DNA of 64,000 bases from Hsuehochloa calcarea (GCA_036346395.1 CM070599.1:31115232-31179231); one strand, 5' to 3'; positions 49,268 through 60,169 are shown, counted from the stretch's first letter. Translations and numbers: made by a program. The notes: generated by a model from the sequence alone, not told the origin.

Positions 49268-49617
49268 ATCGTCGCTGGAATTTTTTTTTACAGAAATACC
49301 GCTCTGCCGCACGCCTACCATGCAGCATACCCTCTCCTCTGGCCATATGCACCCTGCCGCATGGCCGCCGTGCCGCACGGCCATTGTGCGGTGGCCACCA
49401 CGCGTCGTCCCACCTCCCCTCCAGAAATTAGGGTTTCGACTGTACAGGTAGGATTTTTAAAATATAGCAAATGAGTTCAAAAAATTATAAAATTTTATGT
49501 AAATGCTCCTAATACGGTGTACTTGCTTGTGTAAATTTTTCATAATTTTTTATTAGATCTGTTTTTTTCTCCCAATTTTTTTTAAATGTACTGTTTGTAG
49601 GAATTTGTAAATATAGA
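49268..49617 (+). repeat. Left inverted repeat of MULE B
   Basis: Reading inward it has ATCGTCGCTGG, a T run, a GC-rich part with repeated GCCGCA, then ATTAGGGTTTCG and an AT-rich part ending AATTTGTAAATATAGAG. It pairs with 55825-56187 in reverse complement. Confidence 0.65.
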
Positions 49618-49830
49618 GTCATCCCATCAGCCCTCCCTTCCACCTCCCGCACGACCACCCTGCGGTGGGTCTAAAAAATCCAGAAAACACTGGTCCTTTC
49701 GCACCGTCCATCCTCCCTCATCCGCACATCTGTCGCCCTGTCACGGCAGTCCCCCCTTGCAGCAGTGGTGCGCGTAGACAATGCATCCGGAATTCTTAGC
49801 GCCAACGTAGTGGCTCCTCCTTCGCGTGGC

Positions 49831-49838
49831 TATAAATA
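49831..49838 (+). promoter_or_regulatory. Candidate TATA box of MULE B
   Basis: TATAAATA in GTGGCTATAAATACCGAACT lies inside the left inverted repeat's inner side and about 1 kb before the transposase frame. The CT-rich, TCGCTCATCGCTCATC leader fits a transcription start at about 49865. The region between would be leader and intron. Confidence 0.55.
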
Positions 49839-50039
49839 CCGAACTCTCACAGTCGCTCATCGCTCATCTCAATTGTGTTTCGCTTCTCGTTCTCGCGCTC
49901 GTCGGTGAGAACTCAGAGAATGTAACATAATTAAACATTTTTGGAGAGTAATCATTTGACTGCTTCTCGTCGCTCGTCGCTCGGGTTATTTTGATTGCTT
50001 CCCCCGAAGGGCAGGTAATTATTTCTCGGATGCCTTTGT

Positions 50040-50600
50040 CATTATTACCGTAGTCGTAGTTAATTTAGTAGGCATAATTAAATAGTTTAGTGGTAATTAA
50101 TTAGTCATAATTAGTTAGTTTAGTCGTAATTAGTCTACTGGTTATAAGTACGACATATTAAATTAGTGGAAATGAACCACTCGTAATTTATTTAGTGGTA
50201 ATTAATCTATCGCAATTAGTTAGTTCAGTGCTAATTGATTAGTCGTAATTAGTTAGTTTAGTCATAATTAATTAGTTTAGTGGTAAATATTTAGCCGTAT
50301 TTAGTTCAGTGGTTATCAATCCGACATATTAAATTAGTGGAAATAAACTACTCGTAATTTATTTAGTGATAATTAATCAGTCGTAATTAGTTAGTTCAGT
50401 GCTAATTTATCAGTCGTAATTAGCTAGTTCAATCGTAATTAATTAGTTTAGTGGAAAATAATTAGTCGTACTTAGTTCAATGGTTATCAATCCGGCATAT
50501 TAAATTAGTAGAAGTTAACCAGTTGTAATTTATTTAGTGGTAATTAATCAATCGTAATCAGTTTACTAGCAATTAGTTAGACATAATTAATCAAGTGCAA
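50040..50600. repeat. 171-bp tandem repeat, three copies, in MULE B
   Basis: The marker CGACATATTAAATTAGT recurs at 50151 and 50322 (and as CGGCATATTA at 50493), exactly 171 bases apart each time. Within the units the phrase TAATTAGTTAGTTTAGTCG is itself repeated every 28-60 bases, so this is a repeat of repeats. It lies between the promoter candidate and the transposase coding start. Confidence 0.88.
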
Positions 50601-50805
50601 AATAGATAGTTGTAAGTAATTAAGCGGTAATGAACATGCGGAGATAGTCGTAAGTAATTAAGTGGTAATGAACATGCGGTTCATAATTATTTTTTGGAGG
50701 AGTAATCGTATTGTTGGTAATTAATCAAGTATTCGTATTTAATTATACATATGTAATCAATCACTTGCATGCAATTTGTCTTCATTATTTGTTACTTTGT
50801 GTAAT

Positions 50806-51990
50806 TTTGAACATGCAAGACTTGGTGGTGTTTTATGGCGATGGTCTCGTACGGGTCGGACCAGATGGGTTGGACTTGTCGAGATGCCAGTACAAGGTGC
50901 TCTCGGCAGAGGGGCTCAACGCCATGAATATTCATGAGCTTTGAAGCTACATCCGGAGGGACGCACACCAAGCCGGTGGTCCAACCGGGAGAATTGTGTC
51001 ATTGAAGTGTCTTACATAGCATCGAGACTTGATGATATCGCGGTGCGTTCGCTCGTACTCCCGTAAGAAGAAGGCTCCCACTGGGGGTTTAATGTCGACA
51101 CCCTCTTAGTTGGGCAGTGCTTCCCTAGCAAGACGGTCGTGCAACAAGTAGTATGGTATGCCTTGTCTATCAGCCTTGTGTACCAATTGCACCGGTCCAA
51201 CCTAGGGCAGTACGCAATGAAGTGCGTCGTGGAAGGCTGCCCTAGCAAGGTCAGCGCTCAACGAACAAAGATCTTCGGCTCGGTCTTCAGGGTCAAGGAG
51301 CTGATTGACCACACTTGCGAGCTTAGCGAGCGCTTGCGGTAGAATCGAAATGTAACTTCCGCATATGTTGCAAGCCTCATCGGGCACCTAGTTGCGGCGG
51401 ACGTGTCCGTCTCCACCAAGATGCTGATATCGGAGGTCGCCAATCAAGTTGGTTATCTAGTCAGCTACAACAAGGTCCGGTGAGCCAAGCAGAAGGTCAT
51501 CGAGTCCATGTACGAGACATACAAAGAGGCGTACAACATTGTGCCGAGATTGCTTGACCAGATTGTCGAATCAAACCCTGACATATGCATAAACAAGCTT
51601 GAGAGGGAAGATGCTGACAGAGGGCCCAACTGTTTCATACTGGACGGGTGTTCTGGGCTTTCGCCCAGGCCATTCGGGGCTTCCAATTCTGTCGTCCTGT
51701 GCTCATGATGGAAGGTATTTTCCTCACGGGGAGGTACAAGGGCACTATTATCATCACAGTGGCAGCTGACGCGACTGACCAGCTTCTCCCGGTGGCATTT
51801 GCCATTGTGGAGAACGAGAACACATCCAGTTGATTGTGGTTCCTAACCAACGTGAAGATGGCGACAGTGGGAGACTGACGCAACGTATGCCTAATCACAG
51901 ACCGTAATGTTAGGTTGTTGGCGGCCATCAACACCATGCAGTATGGGACAGACCCCCCTCACCAGTGGAATGACGTTCAATCCAGGTGAT
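50806..51990 (+). pseudogene. MULE B transposase, N-terminal and start of DDE core, truncated
   Basis: It starts near 50811 (MQDLVVFYGDGLVRVGPDGL, typical of MULE transposases). From 51210 it reads MKCVVEGCPSKVSAQR, then DHTCELSERL, SAYVASLIGHLVAADVSV and MYETYKEAYNIVPRLLDQI. After a frameshift near 51640 the DDE core follows: FCRPVLMMEGIFLTGRYKGT (Glu replaces the first catalytic Asp), QLLPVAFAIVENENTSS, then a stop in place of Trp, and NVCLITDRNVRLLAAI with the second Asp present. It ends at WNDVQSR near 51990, against a solo LTR. The C-terminal half is missing. Confidence 0.88.
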
Positions 51991-53352
51991 GCATGAGGAT
52001 TCTGTAGAATCCAAGAACTCGAATTTTTGTTAGGTAAAACAAAAGTTATGAATTTAGTAAGACCCGTTGTCCCGAAGCTGACAGATCGATCTTCTTGGTT
52101 AAAAACGAGGGTTAGATGATTTAATTAGAAGTCATGGTAATCTAAGAAAATGTGGGGAATTTTGTGTAGAATCCAGAACTGGGTGGTTTGTCGTGATCAG
52201 ACTTTTGAGTCGAAAGTTATGCTCTTTTTAGTACCAGGACAGCAAGGGGTGACTATTCGGTACCGGGGAAGCGTGGTAGGTTTAAGGACGGGTAGGAGCG
52301 ATGTTGATTGATTGCTATTCTTGATGCTGTAGCTTGTATTGAAATTTGAATATTTGATGTAGGAGAGGTGTCGTGCTTGTTGCCATCTTCTAGCCAAACC
52401 GTGTGTCGCAACTAGTAAAGGCAAGTGCATGGTAGACAGCGATCAATGATTGTTCACTGTTTTCTTTACCTTCTATTACCATTATTGTTGTGCTTTTTAT
52501 TTTATTTAATTGCAAATAATGGAATGGTATTGTTATATCTTTGTTGATAATCATGAGGAAAAGTTGGATATGATGAATATGATGGAGTTTGCATTTTTCA
52601 TACATAAGCATCTTTGCATATGAGCAGGTGATCATGAATGATCACAACTCCACGGGAGTGGAGGAGGTCCCCGATCCTTGTGGAGGAACGGGCTTGAGAG
52701 TGAATGTTGTCGCGAGCATTCACTCATGCTATACCGGTATATGCGAAAGAAGTGCATGTGGACATGTAGATTAGAGTTGCATTGATATATGAGATTAATG
52801 GGTGTGAAACAAAGAGAAGATAACAGCATGATAATATTAATAGAAGTACCTGTGATGGTAATAAAGTTATTGAATCCTGTTGATTTATTATTGTTCGTTG
52901 TATATTGATGTGTTTGCTGAGTCGTGGACTCACCCTTGTTTTTTGTTGTCTTTAGGTGATCTTCGAGGATGCCGTGACTGAGAGCGAGTAGAGCACATGG
53001 ATTAGATCCATACTTCAATCACATGATCATTTGCCATGAGAACATTTTCATTCAATATTGGATTACTCTTGGACATACTAGAGGCTGAATAAAGTTTAGG
53101 TCACACTTTGGACTAGATTATTTATTTCAATGATTTGGATTCAGTAGTTTGTGCTATCCTGGATTGTTTACCTGGTTATATTTCCCCTTGCTTATTTACT
53201 CTTGCTTGATTCATAATTATGGATGCTCTTTTGTGATCCAGGGATATGTCCATTGATGTTTTCTTGCTGAAATTTTATAGTGTGTCAATAATTATTAGTT
53301 TAGAGAGTAGTTTAGTGGCATTCCAGTCTCAGTGTTGAGTTGGGGTGTTACA
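51991..53352 (-). mobile_element. Ty3/gypsy-type LTR (TGTAACACCCC start), minus orientation
   Basis: On the minus strand it begins TGTAACACCCCAACTCAACA at 53352, a typical grass gypsy LTR start. The left limit is near 51991-52000 (TGTAGAATCCAAG), and a similar TGTAGAATCCAGA is at 52163. It separates the truncated MULE transposase from gypsy pol coding sequence. The right flank is GTTTT; no matching left duplication was found, so one side has probably been rearranged. Confidence 0.65.
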
Positions 53353-53833
53353 GTTTTCTGACTTGAGAATGTCAAAATTGATGCCTAGAGCCGGTGTTCC
53401 TTTTAAAGTGTTAGAAAAGATTAATGGTAATGCATATAAACTTGATCTGCCGGCAGATTTTGGGGTTAGTCCCACATTAAACATTACATATTTGAAGCCA
53501 TACTTGGGAGCAGAAGATGACCTTGAGTCGAGGATGACTCCAATCCAAGAAAGAGAGGATGATGAGGACATCCTTTCCACTGATACAACCATCTCTACTG
53601 CTTCTGACATACAAGGACCAATTACTAGAGCACGTGCTCGCCAACTAAATTATCAGGTGACTTCGTTTCTCGGAGTGCATCCATATTCTATGAACTCTAT
53701 GATGCTGCCTAAAACATGTGATATTATTTTACTTAGGAATCAAGGATCAGGAGGCATGCTAAATGGAGATGATGGCAGCACCAAGCATGGAGATGATCAT
53801 ACGAGAAATGAATATTTATATACTGAGGATTAG
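53353..53833 (+). pseudogene. Ty3/gypsy polyprotein C-terminus (end of integrase), partial
   Basis: The frame reads FSDLRMSKLMPRAGVPFKVL, then INGNAYKLDLPADFGVSPTL, NITYLKPYLG, ITRARARQLNYQV, MLPKTCDIILLRNQG, and stops at 53831-53833. This is the well-known C-terminal part of grass gypsy integrases: the KLxPR..GPF.VL segment and the ADLKPY segment, then a variable tail. The upstream polyprotein is absent. The remaining part is open but is only a fragment. Confidence 0.9.
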
Positions 53834-54400
53834 TAGAATCTAGCATGAAGACTATATATCAAGTTGTTTAGGACAACACTTAACAGTATTTGAGTAAAGG
53901 AACTTGATGTTGCGCCACCTATGCTAATGGGTCATGGGCCTTGTAATTAGGGCTGGACACCTAGGGTTTGGCACTGTTCATATGGTACTATTCATACATG
54001 AACAGTGCCCACGGCCGCCGCCCCTCTCTTCCTCCTTTACATAGTGGTCGCCACCCTTAGGGTTTGGCGGGTTTTGTTGATTGAAGTTTAGCTTTGCTAC
54101 TTTATACTTTGTCCTCTTGTTCGGCGAGATCAACAACGACATTGTTCTTCGGAACCCCACTTATCAATACAATTTTCAATTCCTTTTCGCAATTTCAAAT
54201 TGCCTATTTATCTTGTTCTTGCGTGCTTCTTCGGTGTATACAGGAATTGATCTTCGTGATCAGGTCATCCGGGTATTCATGCACAGTTGATAACGACTTG
54301 TCGAGTAGTTCAACGATTGCGTGGTTTCGAGCCTTACAAGTTCGTAGCTAGGATCGTGAGAGTTGAGCGACTATTACCGAACTTACCTTCTCACCAAAAG
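53834..54400 (+). mobile_element. Gypsy 3' non-coding and LTR remnant
   Basis: Directly after the gypsy stop codon, a TGTTTAGGACAACAC sequence near 53868 could open a 3' LTR. Downstream are GCACTGTTCATA and its inverted partner ATACATGAACAGTGC (53970-54008), and TTGTTCTTGCGTGCTTCTTC with GGAATTGATCTTCG, phrases that recur in grass gypsy LTRs. The end is not defined. Confidence 0.5.
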
Positions 54401-54418
54401 ATCGGGCCAGAACAAGAC

Positions 54419-54870
54419 CGTCGTGGTTCATCATATCCGGTCGCCCGGGCGCACTGCATATCGAGGACGTGAGTTATACAGAATTTATATCCTTGTTATG
54501 TTTTTCACTGTACCGTGCACTTACATCATGAAATCGCAGGACATGAACGATTTTGACATACGACACCGACGTGGGGAATCCCGCGACATGGTGTATGGGA
54601 AGGCTCCTTCGACCGAGACCGGCCGACGTCGTAGCATATCCGGCCGCCAGGGCGCACTCCGTATCAAAGACGTGATTTATATATAATTTACATCCTTGAT
54701 ACGTTTTTTACGTTAACACTGACTTACATCATGGAATCACAGTCTCTTTGTTCTAATTTGCGCAAGTTCCTTCAAATCCTTCAAATTATGCACAAACTTA
54801 CTTCATAGAATCGCAGGACATGGAGGACTTCGACACTCGTCGCCACCGTGGGTAGTCCCGAGACAAGGGG
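54419..54870. repeat. About 208-bp repeat, two units and a partial third
   Basis: GTCGT...CATATCCGG(T/C)CGCC.GGGCGCACT appears at about 54419 and 54628. Each is followed by ATATCGAGGACGTGA/GTATCAAAGACGTGA, then CTTACATCATG(A/G)AATC(G/A)CAG. A third copy of the last part with GACATGGAGGACTTCGACA follows at 54817, paired with GACATGAACGATTTTGACAT at 54540. The repeat lies just past the gypsy LTR remnant. Confidence 0.75.
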
Positions 54871-54931
54871 CAGTGGCTATGGTATCGCATAGACTAGTGG
54901 AAGACATCATTGCATAGATGATAGATATGAT

Positions 54932-55203
54932 CAGTACTACAAAACAGGCTATACTGGATACTTCATGGAACCGTCTGTGATAAATAATTATCACAGACGA
55001 CTTATTAGTGGAAACTGTCTGTGATTGTAGGTCTTTACAGACGGTTTCAACAAAAAAATCATCTGTGTTGTGACTTATCACAGACGGCTCACAAACCGTA
55101 TATGATACCCGCCTGTTATCACGGACACATAAATTCAGACTGTTTAAAAACCATCTGTGATGATGGTTTGGAGTCGTCTGTGATGACCCTCTCTGTAGTA
55201 GTG
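54932..55203. mobile_element. CACTA MITE, 272 bp, with GAT target duplication
   Basis: Ends are CAGTACTACAAAACAGG and, reversed, CACTACTACAGAGAGGG. The flanks are GAT (54929-54931) and GAT (55204-55206), the 3-bp duplication expected for CACTA elements. The inside is made of ATCACAGACGG subterminal repeats in both orientations. Its right part matches the right end of the 3.4-kb CACTA at 60106-63541, so it is a short derivative of that family. Confidence 0.93.
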
Positions 55204-55824
55204 GATACTCTTTGTTAATTCATCGGTTTAATGTGGATGCTATTCTTTAACACTGTAACATACCACAAGCTAGATAAGCTTATACATTGACCAACTGAGG
55301 GGAGTGTGTGGCATGCAGATCATATAACAACAAACCGTAGCCTTCGAAACGCGCACGAGTCTAAGACTACAGTACATTGTTATACAATCTGTATACCACA
55401 TATTTTCCGTAGTTAGTTCATGTATAAGACTATCTAGTATGTGATACGATACAATATTAAATAATATCATCCGTATTAAACTGATAAATTAACTAAGAGT
55501 GACGTATTTGATCGGGTTACATGTGATAATACCCCCTCCTCTTTCATCCTGATTGCAATAAACCTGCATGTGTTTCATGTAATGCTTGTAACGCTTGAAA
55601 TGTCGACAATTTTCTATATGAAAACGCACATTGTAACTCCATTGAAAACCCTAATTTCTGAAACCCTAATTTTTGATACATAAATTCCATATTTTCAAGG
55701 CGTACGTAAACCTTTAATTCCCAAGACAATTCCAGAACACATATAAAATTATCCAAATATTACACAATCAAGTCCACTTTGTAAGGAGCATTCGAAACAA
55801 AATTTATAATTTTTTGAGCACGCT
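55204..55824. other. No gene recognised
   Basis: This AT-rich stretch lies between the CACTA MITE and the right inverted repeat of MULE B. GAAACCCTAATTT is repeated near 55645-55670. Nothing else was recognised. Confidence 0.4.
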
Positions 55825-56187
55825 TTCTATATTTACAAATTCCTACCAACAGTACACTTAAATGAAATATCATGAAAAAATCAGAACGAATAAAATTATG
55901 AAAAAATTTACATAAACAAGTACACTGTATTAGGAACACCCACATAAAATTTTGCACATTTTTGAACTATTTTTCTATATTTTAAATTTTGTCCAAACAC
56001 CACCGAAACCCTAATCGGTTGAAACCCTAACCCTAATCCCTAATCGACGTGGCAGGTGGTCGCCACGGACTGATCGTGCCGTATGTGACCACCGCACGAT
56101 TGCTATGCGGAAGGGGCGACGTGTCGGAAGGGAAGGGCTGGCCGTGCGACAGGCCGATAATTTTGAAAAAAAAAATCGAGCGACGAT
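55825..56187 (-). repeat. Right inverted repeat of MULE B
   Basis: In reverse complement it follows 49268-49617 phrase by phrase. It has an additional inner unit (55745-55840) that repeats the CAAGTCCACT...TACAAATTCC pattern, so the right arm has been partly duplicated. Confidence 0.65.
56004..56043 (+). promoter_or_regulatory. Telo-box-like CCCTAA cluster
   Basis: GAAACCCTAATCGGTTGAAA is followed by CCCTAACCCTAATCCCTAA. AAACCCTAA is the plant telo-box motif. Four CCCTAA units in 40 bases stand out, but they are imperfectly spaced. They sit in the right inverted repeat; the left arm has one ATTAGGGTTTCG. Confidence 0.5.
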
Positions 56188-57670
56188 TATCCTTGCAAAT
56201 ACAAGGCGGAAATGCTCCAAGTACGATACAAAATTCTCGAGATGGATCGACAAGTACCGAACAAGAGATGCGAAAAAAAACAACTATTGGCTCACGCGTG
56301 CAGGTCGCTCAGGTGACGCGCTCAGGTGCAATTCTCATCCTAGGGCATTGACACGTACGTGCCTGGAGCTTCTTGGCTCGATCAAACTCGAAAAAAAAAG
56401 CTCCAAAAGACGGACCTAGTGCTTCTCCTACGACTGGACTTTTTGTCCTCGGTCAACCCATCGTATCAATACTTCGTACGTAGGAGTAGCATAATTTTCT
56501 TTCTGAGGGAAGCGTATAGTAGCTTATTTAGGCCCATATAAATCTTATAGTAAAAATTCAGGAGAATTTGTATTTTTTTAGTTACCATGGAACGCACATT
56601 ATCTGGCCTATTTGCTTGGGCTAGCTAGGCTTATCAGCGAAGCTGCTTCTCAGGGCAGCCTACTCTTCTAGAGAAGTTCCACTTCCAACCCAAATTACAA
56701 ACAAGCCCTAAGTTAACTATAACTCGTTTGGAAGCCCTGAAAGATGCGAAACATGCCAGGGCATGGGCATTGGTCCAGCGAGGATCTTCAGTTCTTCACT
56801 AATCACGACGCACTACAAATTAATCTTCACTTATGGGGGATTAGGAGGGTCAGGTGCAGGTGGAATCCGCTTGTAATCTGTATTGGCTTTTGTATTGCAC
56901 TTGACCTTCTACAGTTCTTGTTAGTACAAAGATGCGAGGATCTCCAACTTTTCTCCCAAAAAATTAACAGGCAAAACAAGTGCACCTCACTTTTTTTATA
57001 AAATTTAATTAAAGTAAATGGTGCAAATAAGGTGGTACTAGACCTACTTAGATTTGGCTAATTAGCAGAACCTACATAAATGAACTTTGGGAAAATAGTG
57101 TGAAAAATGGCTAAAGCACCTTTGGAAGCTACTTCATGTAATCTTACAGGTGTTGTGTAGCGTAATCTTTGACAATCAATCTTATATTTATTAGGACTAT
57201 GTAGCTGGTAAGAATTCAAAAGTCATCAAGTTGCTGTATACAAGTAATCCACTAGTTAATGATTTATGCCATTTTATCATCTTTCCCTATACAGAAAGAC
57301 GTGCACTCCGTAGATCTATCAGTACTTCTCCATACATATATTATCCTATTTAAATAATATGGTTTTCACTACTAGTCACAATCAATCGATCAATCATACT
57401 TACATCAGGTAGCTTAATTAGCCAGCTAGTTAGCTAGCTTACGCAGAGCAGAGTCTCGTTTTGCTCGATTTAGAATAAACTAAGAACAAGGTTACCTTTC
57501 TTGTTCAGCGACCTTGAGGCAATTAACCACCGAGCTAAGAGCCAGCTCTCATTGGCTGATGCGCATGGGAATTATATATATTAGCAAGGTTCCCATGTGA
57601 TTAGTACGGCAATCGCATTATATTATGTCCCATGTGACCAGCGCGACAATTTTTACGAGATGCACGTCTC
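56188..57670. other. No gene recognised
   Basis: Open frames at 56049-56541 and 56744-57001 show no family resemblance. Short MITE-like phrases (AAACAAGCCCTAAG near 56700) occur, but I cannot define an element. Confidence 0.4.
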
Positions 57671-57850
57671 AATTTCACAGAGTTAAATAGCACAACTTTC
57701 ATAAGTTTAAGGGTTGAAAAAGTAAAATACAATTTCACAAAGTTAAGTGGTACAATCTTACAAGTTCAGAGGCCGATAAAGTAAAAATGTAAGTTCAAAA
57801 ACTAAGTGGCACAATCTCACAAGTTCGAAAGTATATAGTGCAATTTTCTC
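57671..57850. repeat. About 60-bp degenerate repeat x 3
   Basis: Units starting CAATTTCACAGAGTTAAATA (57671), CAATTTCACAAAGTTAAGTG (57731) and AGTTCAAAAACTAAGTGG (57791) share the order TTAAGTGGTACAA, CACAAGTTC, GTAAAA. Similarity is moderate. Confidence 0.7.
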
Positions 57851-59229
57851 TTAATTAAGACAGCGCCCGTGGCAGAGCTAGAAAATCTGTATTTGAGTGG
57901 ACCGTTGATGCTTAAAGACGGGATAAAAGTATGGTTGTTAAGTGATTATCGGCTGATCGAATGTTAACGTCGTGTAAATCGTGCATTATGATTACTGTAT
58001 TTATATAGTACTTAACGTTTCTATATAATTAGTTGGGCTTGTTTCCAAATAATAGTTTATAAAATTAGTTGTGAAAATAACTTATTTTATGGAGTGACAA
58101 CGATAACAAATACTAACATTGATAAATGAAATTTAAATATATGGGAAAATATTTATTAAAATGTATATCAATTCTATATAAAAATTTATTAGTATGTCAT
58201 ATGACCCGCATGGTCACAACGGCACAGACAGGTAGAGAATCAAACACTTGATTATTGAGTTAGAAACTAAATAAATTTCTAAGAGCTAAATAAAATAAAG
58301 TACTTTCCGTACTATTCACATAGTGCCATGCACATAGGTAGAGGTGGAAAAAACTCGTTAGTGAGATCGTTGACTCAGTTCAAAATTGCTTCAATTACAC
58401 TTGTTAATTGGTTAAACATTGAAATATGTTGATTTTGAATGAAATTGGATTTCGCTTTGGCTTAGCTGGCTCGGCTGGGCAGCTCTGGTCAGTTGGTTCT
58501 AAAAATGCTGAATAGAGGTCATATAATACAATTTGCATATAATTCCTTGTACTATCAAATTGCAATGAAGCGCAAACTCAATTGGAATGTATAGCTTGCA
58601 AGTGTATATACATAACTTTTTAAAAAAATGGAGGTGTCATGCGTACCGAGCACCCTAAGTGGCTCCGCCCTAGACAGCGCTAGCTTGGGGCAAGATGCCG
58701 AGGTATATATGTGACCACCTCACTAATTAAGTATCAAGATGAAGATGGGGAGAAAGAGATGTATGACCTCACTAATAACTTCCTGTTCTGAATTTAGATA
58801 AGCAATATATATGAATTTAGACAACTCTAAAACTACACTGTAAACTTTAAAAGGTCCTTAAAAACTGAAAAAGAGAGGCAACCACTTACTTGTGGTGACA
58901 TATATAGATTTCTGAGCATCACCCCATATCATGTTCAAAAGAATGGGACTAGCAACAATATATAGGCTACGTACAAGTGGCATTTCGGCACTAAATCTGA
59001 GTAGCACCATATGATTAATTAATGATATCCTTATGTAAAATAATACTCGTATGTTAACAGTATTTTATCATTAATTCATGCATGATGAATTACGTATGAG
59101 AGATATATAATCATTGGGAGTGTCTATATATGCTTCAGGTGACTGAAATTTCTTTATTCATCGATCACCTTTTTCACCGTTCGGTCAATATTTTATGGGC
59201 TAGATTGTCTCTTTCTAAAATAGATAAAG

Positions 59230-59231
<2 letters not shown>
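57851..59231. other. AT-rich DNA with no gene recognised
   Basis: I saw no coding similarity or element ends in this stretch. Isolated repeat-like phrases (GAGGTGTCATGCGTACC near 58630) probably belong to old dispersed repeats. Confidence 0.4.

Positions 59232-59301
<70 letters not shown>
59232..59301. repeat. (TA)n microsatellite left of the Micron-like element
   Basis: About 35 TA dinucleotides without interruption. It is one of the two tracts bordering 59302-59674. Confidence 0.97.
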
Positions 59302-59303
<2 letters not shown>

Positions 59304-59671
59304 AAGCCTTTTTCCTACTCCCGGGAGTAGTTACTCCCTATTCCGTATCTAGCAATGTAGGGAGTATCATGCGCAACTGAGAGTATGTATGTGTAGTATA
59401 CGAGTATATAAGACCACCTAGGTGGTATTCACACCTTTTCAGGGGTGGTATGTACAATTTTTTAGGCATACTCCTTTTTAGTGCCAATATGACGGTATTT
59501 GTAAAATATGCTAAAAACTATGGACTCTCTTACAAATTTTTCGTATGGCTCGCATTGGAGTATCTTATAATTAGTATATGAGTATACCCAAAGTGATAAA
59601 GGAGTATGTCAAGTTGTTTTAGGTGGTATATCAAAAGTGGAAGTAACTACACCCGGGAGTAGAAAGTATTA

Positions 59672-59674
<3 letters not shown>
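59302..59674. mobile_element. Micron-like MITE between two (TA)n tracts
   Basis: The 373-bp block lies between (TA)n at 59232-59301 and 59675-59717. Its subterminal parts are inverted: left CTACTCCCGGGAGTAGTTAC, right (reversed) CTACTCCCGGGTGTAGTTAC. Size, near-terminal inverted repeats and insertion into (TA)n match the Micron elements described from rice. No coding sequence is present. Identity to Micron itself is from memory of the family's features, not an alignment. Confidence 0.8.

Positions 59675-59717
<43 letters not shown>
59675..59717. repeat. (TA)n microsatellite right of the Micron-like element
   Basis: About 21 TA dinucleotides. Together with the left tract it represents the target microsatellite, or its duplicate after insertion. 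Confidence 0.97.
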
Positions 59718-59719
<2 letters not shown>

Positions 59720-60102
59720 TGAACCCTACAAATACAAAAATAAATAGAATTAAAGGTTACAGTAAAGTTGTGCTAAAATTACACATTACTTGGTACTGTA
59801 ATTTTAATCTTAGTACTATACAATTGTAGATGATCGATAGATAAAAAAATTAAACAACTAAAAATTAGCAAATCCAATAATCATTACCTTCACCATGTTG
59901 TTTGCATACATGGAGCCACCAATGACCAATCTAGCGTAGATAGACCAATTACATATCAGCTGACCAACCGGCCAAGTTAATAATCGGATCCATGAGAACA
60001 CACGCTCAACGCGTCAAGAATGCATACGGCGGGCGGCAATAATAACACTCGAGTGCGTCCCGTACTGTATAATAATAGGTAAAAACATCTAAAGATGACT
60101 AT
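59718..60102. other. No gene recognised
   Basis: This is short unique-looking DNA between the Micron-like element and the CACTA element. No motif was identified. Confidence 0.4.
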
Positions 60103-60169
60103 ATTTACTATAACAAAAAGAGTTATACTGGACGTCTCATCATAGAAAGCTCTCAAAAACCATATATGG

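Larger units (their letters stand above)
49268..56187 (+). mobile_element. Mutator-like element B, composite, with long imperfect terminal inverted repeats
   Basis: 49268-49617 and 55825-56187 are imperfect inverted copies of each other. Shared pieces include ATCGTCGCT + poly(T), TGTGCGGTGG, AATTAGGGTTTCG, AAAATTTTATGT, GTGTACTTG and TAGGAATTTGTAAATATAGA, in the same order. Between them are a TATA box (49831), a 171-bp tandem repeat, the 5' part of a MULE transposase, two gypsy fragments and a CACTA MITE. MULEs with long inverted ends are well known. I could not find a 9-bp target duplication, so the true ends may lie slightly further out. Confidence 0.6.

Noticed and set aside
56004..56043. 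Possible interstitial telomere array
   Set aside because: Only a few imperfect CCCTAA units with irregular spacing are present. A telo-box cluster is the simpler reading.
59130..59330. Open frame with a long YIYIYI run
   Set aside because: It is a translation of the (TA)n microsatellite.
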